Of a DNA stretch of 6,823 nucleotides, positions 1 to 5,089 are shown piece after piece. Under the pieces are notes generated by a model. It was not told where the DNA came from, made no database searches, and saw only the letters and a list, made by a program, of their open reading frames with translations. The stretch's first letter is position 1. Each line of letters starts with the position of its first letter. Both the position numbers and the translations under genes were made by a program. Origin of the DNA: Pyrinomonadaceae bacterium (GTDB lineage Bacteria > Acidobacteriota > Blastocatellia > Pyrinomonadales > Pyrinomonadaceae); contig JAJAYR010000344.1 of assembly GCA_026786155.1 (NCBI GenBank), forward strand, positions 1 through 6,823. The letters run 5' to 3'.

Positions 1-131
1 AGCAAAAGTAATGAAGCATTTTGCTTTGTTCAGAGTCCACGCTTGAGCGTGTCTTCCGCCAGCGAAGCGCGGCGAAAACGCAAACTAAAGTTTGGACTCT
101 GAACTTTTCAAAATACCTTGAAACTTTTGCT
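1..131. repeat. Multi-hairpin palindromic intergenic repeat (REP/BIME-like)
   Basis: A nested inverted-repeat structure fills most of the gene-free left end. The outer arms are AGCAAAAGT (1-9) and ACTTTTGCT (123-131). The inner arms are a perfect 12-bp pair, GTTCAGAGTCCA (28-39) and its complement at 93-104. Each inner arm runs into a small hairpin: CACGCTTGAGCGTG (38-51) on the left, and on the right, read on the minus strand, CAAACTTTAGTTTG (94-81). A further CGCC/GGCG stem (57-60/71-74) sits in the middle. No open reading frame of interest lies here. The form resembles REP/BIME elements, in which two hairpins sit in inverse orientation, but whether it is dispersed in this genome cannot be seen from one copy. 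It may also act as a 3'-end structure for a gene left of the window, or extend past the left edge. Confidence 0.6.
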
Positions 132-145
132 TACCTGCTTACATA

Positions 146-340
146 GTGAACGGAAAGGGCGAGAAATTATTTGTTCAGGTTTCCGTGAAAGACTGGGAAA
201 AACTCATCGCCGAACACGAGCAGTTGAAATCTTCGGCTGAGTTTCGTAATAATTTGCGCGGGGCTTTCCGCGAATCCGAAAAAATCCGGCGCGGCGCGAA
301 ACCAGCCGTTACTCTGACCGAGTTTCTTAATGAATTGTAG
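146..340 (+). CDS. Small antitoxin of a RelE/HigB-type toxin-antitoxin pair
   Basis: This 64-residue acidic/basic mixed protein is the likely antitoxin for the toxin gene that overlaps it by 11 bases (330-340). It has a short beta-like N-terminus (residues 8-14, LFVQVSV), a charged helix (16-50), and the C-terminal pattern RRGAKPAVTLTEFLNEL (48-64). A glycine/lysine-rich linker followed by TLxxFLNEL is, from memory, common in small antitoxins paired with this toxin family. It would neutralise the toxin by direct binding in the cytoplasm. No helix-turn-helix is visible, so autoregulation by DNA binding is uncertain. The start is GTG, with an in-frame stop at 119-121 and no ATG between, so the N-terminus is constrained. 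No Shine-Dalgarno sequence precedes it. The role is inferred mainly from gene order and the C-terminal pattern. Confidence 0.7.
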   Translation: MNGKGEKLFVQVSVKDWEKLIAEHEQLKSSAEFRNNLRGAFRESEKIRRGAKPAVTLTEFLNEL

Positions 341-710
341 AATTGTCGTCGTTGAGAATTTCAGACGGGAAGCCAAGCGTCTGGTGAAAAAGTTCGCTTC
401 TTTGAAAGACGAGTTGTTTCAACCGGAAAAGGAAATTTTGCGAAATCCGCGTTATGGAACGCCGCTCGACAATGATATTTACAAAATTCGACTGGCTGTT
501 AAAAGCAAGGGCAGTGGCAAAAGCGGCGGTATGCGCGTCATTACGCGGGCAGTTGAAATTCAAATGCAGGTTATCGGCGAATCGAGGCAAACGGATGTTT
601 ATCGGCTTTCGATTTATGACAAAGCCGAGCAAGCCGATATTTCAGATAAATTGAAATTAAAAGATTTGATTAATGATTTAATAATCGAATTTGAGGACAA
701 AAGCCGTTAA
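330..710 (+). CDS. RelE/HigB-family type II toxin (putative mRNA interferase)
   Basis: This 126-residue protein matches the RelE/ParE-superfamily toxins that cleave mRNA, usually on the ribosome. Visible family features are an N-terminal strand-helix (residues 3-38, including FRREAKRLVKKFASLKDEL), the NPRYGTPL turn (39-46), the basic core YKIRLAVKSKGSGKSGGMRVI (51-71, read in two parts), and the C-terminal strand VYRLSIYDKAEQADIS (90-105). The KxRxAxxSKGxGKSGGxRVI signature with YDKxEQxxIS is characteristic of the branch common in cyanobacteria and Bacteroidetes. The middle (73-88) is longer and more polar than in copies I recall. The ATG lies inside the antitoxin gene, so translation is probably coupled and the toxin is made only when the antitoxin is. 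Toxicity is inferred from the family. Catalytic residues cannot be fixed without alignment. Confidence 0.82.
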   Translation: MNCRIVVVENFRREAKRLVKKFASLKDELFQPEKEILRNPRYGTPLDNDIYKIRLAVKSKGSGKSGGMRVITRAVEIQMQVIGESRQTDVYRLSIYDKAEQADISDKLKLKDLINDLIIEFEDKSR

Positions 711-725
711 CTTTTTTCTATTTTT

Positions 726-1379
726 ATGCAGGTTTCGCCCGAATCCATTTTAGAAATGCCAAATGCTTTTTTGCTCGTTGATAAAGTCAAATCCAGACTT
801 CGAGACGAGCAGAAACGGCGACGGCATTTCTATAAAATTGTCGAGGAAAACAAAAAAATGGAATTCATCAACGGCGAAATCATTTTTCATTCGCCCGTTA
901 AATTACAACACAACAGCGCGACGAAACTACTTTGCGGACTGCTTAACGCTTTCGTTATCAAACATAAACTCGGCTTCGTCGGCATCGAAAAGATAATGAT
1001 TTCGCTGACGCGCAATGACTACGAACCTGATATTTGTTTTTTTGATAAAGAAAAAGCAAAAGATTTCAAAAGAAAACAAGTGCAGTTTCCCGCGCCCGAT
1101 TTTGTCGTCGAAGTTTTGTCCGACTCGACTGCAAAAAACGACCGCGAGACAAAATTTCAGGATTACCCCGCTCACGGCATCGAAGAATACTGGATTGTGG
1201 ACGCGGAAAACGAATCGGTTGAGCAGTATTTTTTGCAAAACGAGCAATACAAACTTTTATTGAAGGCTAAAGACGGCACGATTGAAAGCGTTGTTTTGCC
1301 GAAATTCAAAATTCCGATTCGGGCGGTTTTCGATGAAACCGAACATTTGGAAGCATTGGCAAATATAATCTCGCAGTAA
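726..1379 (+). CDS. Uma2-family protein (PD-(D/E)XK nuclease-like, DUF820)
   Basis: This 217-residue protein has the full Uma2/DUF820 pattern: MEFINGEII (45-53, acidic residues E46 and E51), H62, the EPD motif (100-102), PAPDFVVEVLSDST (123-135, with E129), D139 and K143 in the DRETK segment, Y147, and GIEEYWIVD (151-159). These residues form a PD-(D/E)XK-like metal-dependent nuclease core in the family. The biological target is not known for most members. The N-terminus (1-40) is longer and more basic than in typical Uma2 proteins, so M11 could be an alternative start. The gene begins 15 bases after the toxin stop without a Shine-Dalgarno sequence, which suggests cotranscription. Uma2 genes are often present in many copies in multicellular or soil bacteria. 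Family assignment is firm. Nuclease activity and any link to the toxin-antitoxin pair are inferred. Confidence 0.88.
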   Translation: MQVSPESILEMPNAFLLVDKVKSRLRDEQKRRRHFYKIVEENKKMEFINGEIIFHSPVKLQHNSATKLLCGLLNAFVIKHKLGFVGIEKIMISLTRNDYEPDICFFDKEKAKDFKRKQVQFPAPDFVVEVLSDSTAKNDRETKFQDYPAHGIEEYWIVDAENESVEQYFLQNEQYKLLLKAKDGTIESVVLPKFKIPIRAVFDETEHLEALANIISQ

Positions 1380-1394
1380 ATTTTCATACCTGAA

Positions 1395-2585
1395 ATGCCA
1401 AATACCACTCCGAAAATTCTAATAATTTCTTCCGACACCGGCGGCGGACATCGTTCGGCGGCGCAGGCGTTGGTCGAAGGCATCAATCGCGTTTGGGAAG
1501 GCGATTCAAAAGTCGTGCGCGTTATCAAAGCGGTCGAAGAATCTCACGAATTTACTCAAAAAGGGGTAATGCTTTATAACTGGATTTTGCGAAACAGACA
1601 GCATTGGATGAAATATGTTTTCTGGGCGATAAATCGTTTTCGTCCCGAAACGCGCGAATTTTTTATGAAACGGTGCATCGGTTTCTGCACGGAAATCTTT
1701 GAAAAATGGTGTCCGCACATCGTCGTCAGCGTTCATCCTCTAACGCAGCATATTTTTGCTCAAATCTTAAAAAATCTTAATCTCGCCGATCAAATTCCGC
1801 TCGTCACGGTCGTTACCGATCCGTGTTACGGATTTTGGAAGGGTTGGGCGTGTACCGATGTTTCGCTTTATTTGGTCGCTAACGAAGATGCGCGGCGACA
1901 GCTTATTGATTATGGAATTATGCCGGAGAAGATAAAGATTTCCGGCATTCCGGTGCATCCGAAATTTCACGAGGTCAACGAAAAAGACGCGCAGAAAGCC
2001 AGAGAATCGTTCGGTTTGGATGCCGATAAATTTACGGTTTTCGTCAATGCCGGTTGGATTGGCGGCGGCAACATTCCGCAGATTTTCCGCGAACTCGTGC
2101 GCGGCGAACTCGACGTGCAGGCAATTTTTCTCGCGGGCAAAAATGAAGAATTACGCATCGAAGCCGAAAAATTGGCGAAGACGGCGAAGTTTCCCGTCAA
2201 AGTCATCGGTTATTCGGACGAAATCGAAAAATTGATGCAGTCGGCGAACGTGATGATTTCCAAACTCGGCGGGCTGACGACGTTTGAAGCGTTGGCGTGT
2301 CGTCTGCCGATTATCGCCGACGCGACCACGCCGCCGATGCCGCAGGAAGCCGGAACGGTTAACATGATTGCCAAACGCGGCGCGGGCATTTTGCTGAAAA
2401 AAGCCGCCGACATCGTTCCGACGATTCAAGGTTTGCTTTCCGATTCCGCCAGATACTCCGCAATGAAAGCCGCCACGATAAATCTGACAGTTCCGAATTC
2501 GACCGAAATGATTGTCAGAGAAATTGCCGCGCTGCTGCCGCAAAATCAGAAGGTTGTCGTTGAGACTATGAAAGCAGTCGCATAG
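1395..2585 (+). CDS. MGDG synthase/UgtP-like glycolipid glycosyltransferase (GT28)
   Basis: This 396-residue protein has the two-domain GT28 fold of monogalactosyldiacylglycerol synthase and processive diacylglycerol glucosyltransferase. It would transfer a hexose from UDP-sugar to diacylglycerol at the inner face of the cytoplasmic membrane. The N-domain (about 7-180) has the SSDTGGGHRSAAQAL signature (12-26), the HPLTQ segment (114-118) and VVTDP (139-143). The C-domain carries VFVNAGWIGGGN (215-226), VIGYSDEIEKLM (270-281) and the sugar-nucleotide-binding stretch ISKLGGLTTFEALACRLPII (288-307) followed by PPMPQEAG (313-320). Length is normal and there is no signal peptide, as expected for a peripheral enzyme. 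It starts 15 bases after the Uma2 gene with no Shine-Dalgarno sequence. A TATAAT at 1364-1369 lies upstream but has no good -35 box. Sugar and acceptor specificity cannot be read from sequence, and MurG is less likely because the N-terminal signature is the MGDG type. Confidence 0.88.
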   Translation: MPNTTPKILIISSDTGGGHRSAAQALVEGINRVWEGDSKVVRVIKAVEESHEFTQKGVMLYNWILRNRQHWMKYVFWAINRFRPETREFFMKRCIGFCTEIFEKWCPHIVVSVHPLTQHIFAQILKNLNLADQIPLVTVVTDPCYGFWKGWACTDVSLYLVANEDARRQLIDYGIMPEKIKISGIPVHPKFHEVNEKDAQKARESFGLDADKFTVFVNAGWIGGGNIPQIFRELVRGELDVQAIFLAGKNEELRIEAEKLAKTAKFPVKVIGYSDEIEKLMQSANVMISKLGGLTTFEALACRLPIIADATTPPMPQEAGTVNMIAKRGAGILLKKAADIVPTIQGLLSDSARYSAMKAATINLTVPNSTEMIVREIAALLPQNQKVVVETMKAVA

Positions 2586-2588
2586 AAA
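2560..2588 (+). promoter_or_regulatory. Candidate sigma70 promoter for the exported-protein gene
   Basis: TTGAGA (2560-2565) and TAGAAA (2583-2588) are separated by 17 bases, matching the consensus at 5/6 and 4/6 positions. It lies at the 3' end of the glycosyltransferase gene and would start transcription about 12 bases before the next ATG. This is pattern matching only, and such matches occur by chance. Confidence 0.3.
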
Positions 2589-2606
2589 TTTGCGCCTAAA
2601 ATAAAA

Positions 2607-3158
2607 ATGCAAACAAAATCATCAACTTCCAGTTTTTTGTTAATGCTGTTTTTCGCCGTCGGCATTTCGGCGCAAAGTGCCGGAATTGAAAGCATTTATA
2701 CGGACTTGAACGCCAAAAACTGTAAAACCTTAGAGCAGTCGAACGAATACACCGGCTGGTATCGCGGCGAATGTCCGGGCATCGGCGGTTACAAACTGCA
2801 AGTTACCGAAGGCGACATTCGACAGTCAATAGATGTCGTCGCGCCGAATAAAAAGAAATACCAACTCGATTTTACGAGCATTGTTTCCGGCGGATTTTCC
2901 AGCGTCGGCGAAAAAGCCGAATGGCGCGTAACGCGCAAAGGTAAAATCATTACGCCGACGGCTTTTATCGTCCGTTACAATGCCAGCGAAAATCCTGAAG
3001 ATTCAACTAAAATCACTTCTTATCTGGTCGTTACGAAAATCACCAAAGAAGAAATCTGCATCACCGACATCGTGAAGCCGGACGCGAAGGCAAACGAAGA
3101 AGCCCGAAAACTCGCCGATTCATCGCCAACGAAACCGTGTAAAGTTTCGGAAAATTAA
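2607..3158 (+). CDS. Exported protein of unknown function
   Basis: This 183-residue protein starts with a clear Sec signal peptide: a lysine-bearing N-region (MQTK), the hydrophobic stretch FLLMLFFAVGI (10-20), and a likely cleavage site near SAQSA (21-25). The mature part has four cysteines (C39, C56, C151, C178), enough for two disulfides in the periplasm. The conserved-looking block is YTDLNAKNCKTLE (31-43), GWYRGECPGIGGYKL (50-64) and VTEGDIRQSIDV (66-77). I recall similar unnamed exported proteins with a YTxL...C...CPGxxGYxxxVxEGDxR pattern in other Gram-negative bacteria, so it is probably a real family without a known role. The rest is mostly predicted beta strand with a charged C-terminal helix (157-170). 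It sits 21 bases after the glycosyltransferase stop. No catalytic motif is seen. Confidence 0.8.
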   Translation: MQTKSSTSSFLLMLFFAVGISAQSAGIESIYTDLNAKNCKTLEQSNEYTGWYRGECPGIGGYKLQVTEGDIRQSIDVVAPNKKKYQLDFTSIVSGGFSSVGEKAEWRVTRKGKIITPTAFIVRYNASENPEDSTKITSYLVVTKITKEEICITDIVKPDAKANEEARKLADSSPTKPCKVSEN

Positions 3159-3172
3159 CTTTCCGAAAGTTT
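3141..3172. repeat. Inverted repeat across the stop codon of the exported-protein gene
   Basis: TTTCGGAAA (3145-3153) and TTTCCGAAA (3160-3168) are perfect complements separated by six bases. With one G-G mismatch the pairing extends to 3141 and 3172. The TAA stop (3156-3158) lies in the loop. No T-run follows, so it is not a standard terminator by itself. It may stabilise the mRNA end. Confidence 0.4.
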
Positions 3173-3207
3173 CAACTTGTAAATTCTCAAAAGTAAATAT
3201 CTGAATC

Positions 3208-3253
3208 AAAAGGCAAAAGTTAAACGAAAAATCATCGGAAACTTTTGCCTTTT
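3208..3253 (+). terminator. Probable intrinsic terminator with T-rich tail
   Basis: A perfect 14-bp stem, AAAAGGCAAAAGTT (3208-3221) and AACTTTTGCCTTTT (3240-3253), closes an 18-base loop and is followed by a T-rich tract to about 3268. It ends the plus-strand block after the exported-protein gene. The stem is AT-rich and the loop long, so it may be weak. A second TTTTGCCTTTT at 3276-3286 is a direct repeat of the right arm and could pair with the same left arm. Confidence 0.55.
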
Positions 3254-3337
3254 TACTTTTTACCTTTTACTCGCTTTTTGCCTTTTCGCGCAAAACTACC
3301 TTAAACTCTTAGAAGTCTATCTGGAGAAAATAAATTT

Positions 3338-4087
3338 GTGAGTCTATTATTGGAAGGAAAACGAGCCTTTGTTTCGGGCGGAACGCGCGGAATCGGCGCG
3401 GCAATCTGCGAAGTTTTCGCCCGCGAAGGCGCGGATGTCGCCTTTAATTATCATTCGAGCGACGATTTAGCCGAAGAAGTTAAAGGGAAAATCGAAGCGC
3501 ACGGGCGCAAAGCGTTGTCGTTCAAAGTTTCCGTTACCGACCGTTTGGGAATGAAGCGTGTCGCCCGCGAAATCAAGGAAAATTGGGGCGCAATCAATGT
3601 TTTGGTCAACAACGCCGCCGTCAATAAACCCGACAATTTTGCGACGACAACCGATAAATCCTGGGATTGGGTCGTGGACACGAACGTCAACAGTTTATTT
3701 GCCGTGACCAAACCTTTTTACAAACAAATGATTCGTGAGCGCACCGGCTCGATTCTAAATATCACATCGGTCGGCGCGATTCGCAGTCTGCCGACATCGG
3801 TTCATTACGCCACTTCAAAAGCGGCAATGATTGGCTTTACGAAATGTCTTTCGCGCGAAGCCGCCAACTTCGGAATCTCGGTCAACGCGATTGCGGCGGG
3901 AATTTTCGATACTGATTTAGGACACACGCTGCCGGAAAGACTTCTGCAAATGCACGATTTTTGGGTGTCGAAAGGCAGAGTCGGACAGCCTTCGGAACTC
4001 GCCGAATTCGCCGCTTTTGTGACCAGCGACCGCAACAGTTTTATGAACGGCGAAATCATCATCGTTGACGGCGGCGCGGTAACTTAA
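3338..4087 (+). CDS. FabG-like short-chain dehydrogenase/reductase
   Basis: This 249-residue protein is a classical SDR, a cytoplasmic NAD(P)(H)-dependent oxidoreductase. The Rossmann nucleotide-binding motif is SGGTRGIG (13-20), NNAAVNK (91-97) is the NNAG-type segment, N115 is the structural Asn, S144 the catalytic Ser, and Y157xxxK161 the catalytic pair. The ending GEIIIVDGG (238-246) is typical of FabG-like members. Two positions differ from common FabG: NNAA in place of NNAG, and AAG (186-188) where many have APG. The start is GTG with a good Shine-Dalgarno sequence, GGAG (3323-3326), 11 bases upstream. It probably forms a single-gene unit, with a terminator before it and a separate promoter after it. 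Substrate is not predictable. 3-oxoacyl-ACP reductase is possible, but without fab neighbours I do not assign fabG. Confidence 0.88.
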   Translation: MSLLLEGKRAFVSGGTRGIGAAICEVFAREGADVAFNYHSSDDLAEEVKGKIEAHGRKALSFKVSVTDRLGMKRVAREIKENWGAINVLVNNAAVNKPDNFATTTDKSWDWVVDTNVNSLFAVTKPFYKQMIRERTGSILNITSVGAIRSLPTSVHYATSKAAMIGFTKCLSREAANFGISVNAIAAGIFDTDLGHTLPERLLQMHDFWVSKGRVGQPSELAEFAAFVTSDRNSFMNGEIIIVDGGAVT

Positions 4088-4113
4088 TTTTAGATAAAAA
4101 GAATTTCTTGAAG

Positions 4114-4130
4114 ATGAAATTGAATTTCAT
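4114..4130. repeat. 17-bp AT-rich palindrome upstream of the ferritin-like gene
   Basis: ATGAAATTGAATTTCAT is a perfect 8-bp inverted repeat around a single G, 30 bases upstream of the -35 box of the next gene. Its 13-bp core, GAAATTGAATTTC, recurs with one change at 5040-5052 in the leader of the minus-strand 91-residue gene. It could be a protein-binding site or chance in AT-rich DNA. Confidence 0.3.
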
Positions 4131-4160
4131 TTCTAAATATCTGTAAATAAACTGTTTAAC

Positions 4161-4189
4161 TTGACAATTAACCGACGTTAATTTATTCT
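4161..4189 (+). promoter_or_regulatory. Sigma70-type promoter of the ferritin-like gene
   Basis: A perfect -35 box TTGACA (4161-4166) and a TATTCT -10 box (4184-4189, 4/6) are separated by exactly 17 bases. Transcription would begin near 4196, giving a leader of about 20 bases with GAGG (4201-4204) ahead of the ATG at 4217. Placement and leader length fit well, though activity is not shown. Confidence 0.65.
4166..4183. promoter_or_regulatory. Candidate operator between the -35 and -10 boxes
   Basis: AATTAACCGACGTTAATT is a perfect 7-bp inverted repeat with a 4-base centre. It fills the spacer of the ferritin promoter, so a dimeric regulator bound here would block RNA polymerase. The sequence does not match a Fur or PerR box that I can recognise, so the regulator is unknown. 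Confidence 0.5.
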
Positions 4190-4216
4190 GGTGAAAGTTT
4201 GAGGTTTGAAAAAATT

Positions 4217-4678
4217 ATGGCACGAGCAGAGTTAATCGAAAATTTAAATAAAGCATTGAGTTTGGAACTGGCAGGAATTATTCAGTATTCACAGCACAGT
4301 TATCTGGTAACGGGCATCGAACGCGAAGTTTATAAGGAATTTTTCCGCGAACAAGCCGACGAAGCGAAAGACCACGCCTTTTTTCTCGGCGATAAATTAG
4401 TCGCGCTCGGCGGCGTTCCGACGGTTGAACCGGCAATGATTCGGCAGTCAACCGAATTGGTTGAAATGCTGAAGTTGGACTTGGAACTCGAACGCGAAGC
4501 GTTGGCGGTTTATATGGAAGCGTGGGATTCGTGCGGCGACGAAGATTTACCGACGAGATTCTGGCTCGAAGGGCAAATTGCCGAAGAACAACTGCACGTC
4601 GAAGAACTGGAAAAATTGACTTCGGAAAGAACGTCAAAGGTTAATTCCGAACGCATCATTTTGCGCGAAGTCAGCTAA
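4217..4678 (+). CDS. Ferritin-like (bacterioferritin-related) diiron protein
   Basis: This 153-residue four-helix protein belongs to the ferritin-like superfamily and probably oxidises and stores iron or protects against peroxide in the cytoplasm. Candidate diiron ligands are E17 in helix 1 (with Y24), E49 and H53 in helix 2, E92 or E94 in helix 3, and E124 with H127 (EExxH) in helix 4. Helix 2 ends in the typical LVALGGVPTVEP segment (61-72). Helix 2 reads ExxxH where bacterioferritin has ExxH, and the bacterioferritin haem-ligand Met next to the helix 2 Glu is absent, so it is probably non-haem. I chose the ATG at 4217 over an in-frame TTG at 4199, because GAGG (4201-4204) lies upstream of the ATG and the TTG would be almost at the transcription start. 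Iron storage as against another diiron activity is unresolved. Confidence 0.85.
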   Translation: MARAELIENLNKALSLELAGIIQYSQHSYLVTGIEREVYKEFFREQADEAKDHAFFLGDKLVALGGVPTVEPAMIRQSTELVEMLKLDLELEREALAVYMEAWDSCGDEDLPTRFWLEGQIAEEQLHVEELEKLTSERTSKVNSERIILREVS

Positions 4679-4692
4679 AATTATTCATAAAC

Positions 4693-4736
4693 AAAAAAAG
4701 GAAGGCTGAACTTATTGGTTCAGCCTTCCTTTTTTT
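4693..4736. terminator. Bidirectional intrinsic terminator between convergent genes
   Basis: GGAAGGCTGAAC (4700-4711) pairs perfectly with GTTCAGCCTTCC (4718-4729) around a six-base loop. Seven A's on the left and seven T's on the right extend the stem and give a T-tract on either strand. It lies 15 bases after the ferritin-like stop and 12 bases beyond the minus-strand 91-residue gene, so it can end both transcripts. Confidence 0.93.
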
Positions 4737-4747
4737 GCGATGCAGAA

Positions 4748-5023
4748 TTATGAAAAATTAGGAAATTCTAAAACGTTCGACGGTTTCGCGCTTTCGTTCG
4801 CTTCAACTTTTTTGCTGTTCAATTTATACCGAGCCGACGCGATAACGCGATGCAAATCGTCCAGCATTTCCGCGTCGAGCGTCAAAGTTTTCTGACCGCA
4901 CCAGCCTAAATCTTCCGTCCACGTCGAAAGTTTGATAACCGCTTGATTATCAACTAATGAAACTTCCAGCTTTTTCTCATCCGAAAAAATCGGCGAAAAC
5001 TTTGTTGCGAGACTGCTTTGCAT
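4748..5023 (-). CDS. Small conserved-looking protein of unknown function (possible PC4-like fold)
   Basis: I do not recognise this 91-residue protein with certainty. It has no signal peptide or membrane segment. The pattern is beta strands at about 18-35 (LEVSLVDNQAVIKLSTW), a tight turn EDLGWCGQ (37-44), a strand KTLTLD (45-50), then a helix AEMLDDLHRVIASARYKL (51-68), and a charged tail ending in NVLEFP (83-88). A strand, W/aromatic, strand, Lys-rich strand, helix order resembles the PC4-type single-stranded nucleic-acid-binding domain, but this is a pattern impression only. It has its own candidate promoter, 66 bases separate it from murB, and a strong terminator follows. The ATG at 5023 has no Shine-Dalgarno sequence. 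Codon use is like its neighbours, so it is probably a real gene of the host lineage. Confidence 0.75.
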   Translation of the reverse strand: MQSSLATKFSPIFSDEKKLEVSLVDNQAVIKLSTWTEDLGWCGQKTLTLDAEMLDDLHRVIASARYKLNSKKVEANESAKPSNVLEFPNFS

Positions 5024-5059
5024 ATTATTAAAAGAAAATGAAATCCAATTTCAATTAGA

Positions 5060-5088
5060 ATTATGCCTTTCAAAAAATGTTTCGTCAA
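5060..5088 (-). promoter_or_regulatory. Sigma70-type promoter of the 91-residue gene
   Basis: On the minus strand TTGACG (5088-5083) and CATAAT (5065-5060) are each 5/6 matches to consensus and are separated by 17 bases. The -35 box begins one base after the murB stop codon. Transcription from near 5053 would give a leader of about 30 bases, so this small gene can be expressed independently of hutH-murB. Confidence 0.6.
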
Positions 5089-5089
5089 C

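Noticed and set aside
28..104. Possible tRNA-like cloverleaf (77 bases, closing stem plus three hairpins)
   Set aside because: The closing stem is 10-12 bp instead of 7, there is no 7-base anticodon loop or T-loop consensus in the right place, and the arms are copies of each other, which fits a repeat and not a tRNA.
1364..1369. Perfect TATAAT before the glycosyltransferase gene as a promoter
   Set aside because: No acceptable -35 box lies 16-18 bases upstream and there is no extended -10 TG, so I noted it but did not call it.
2151..2612. 153-residue minus-strand reading frame
   Set aside because: It is antisense to the glycosyltransferase, His/Arg-rich in the manner of a shadow frame, and matches no family.
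3254..3337. Promoter for the dehydrogenase gene (TTGCCT 3278-3283, TTAAAC 3301-3306)
   Set aside because: The spacing is 17, but the -10 matches only 3/6 and the region is T-rich repeat, so support is too weak.
4199..4216. TTG at 4199 as start of the ferritin-like gene
   Set aside because: It lies within a few bases of the predicted transcription start, and the GAGG sits between it and the ATG at 4217, where the family's usual N-terminus begins.
4278..4637. 119-residue minus-strand reading frame
   Set aside because: It lies wholly antisense to the ferritin-like gene and is Arg/Pro/Leu-rich without any motif.
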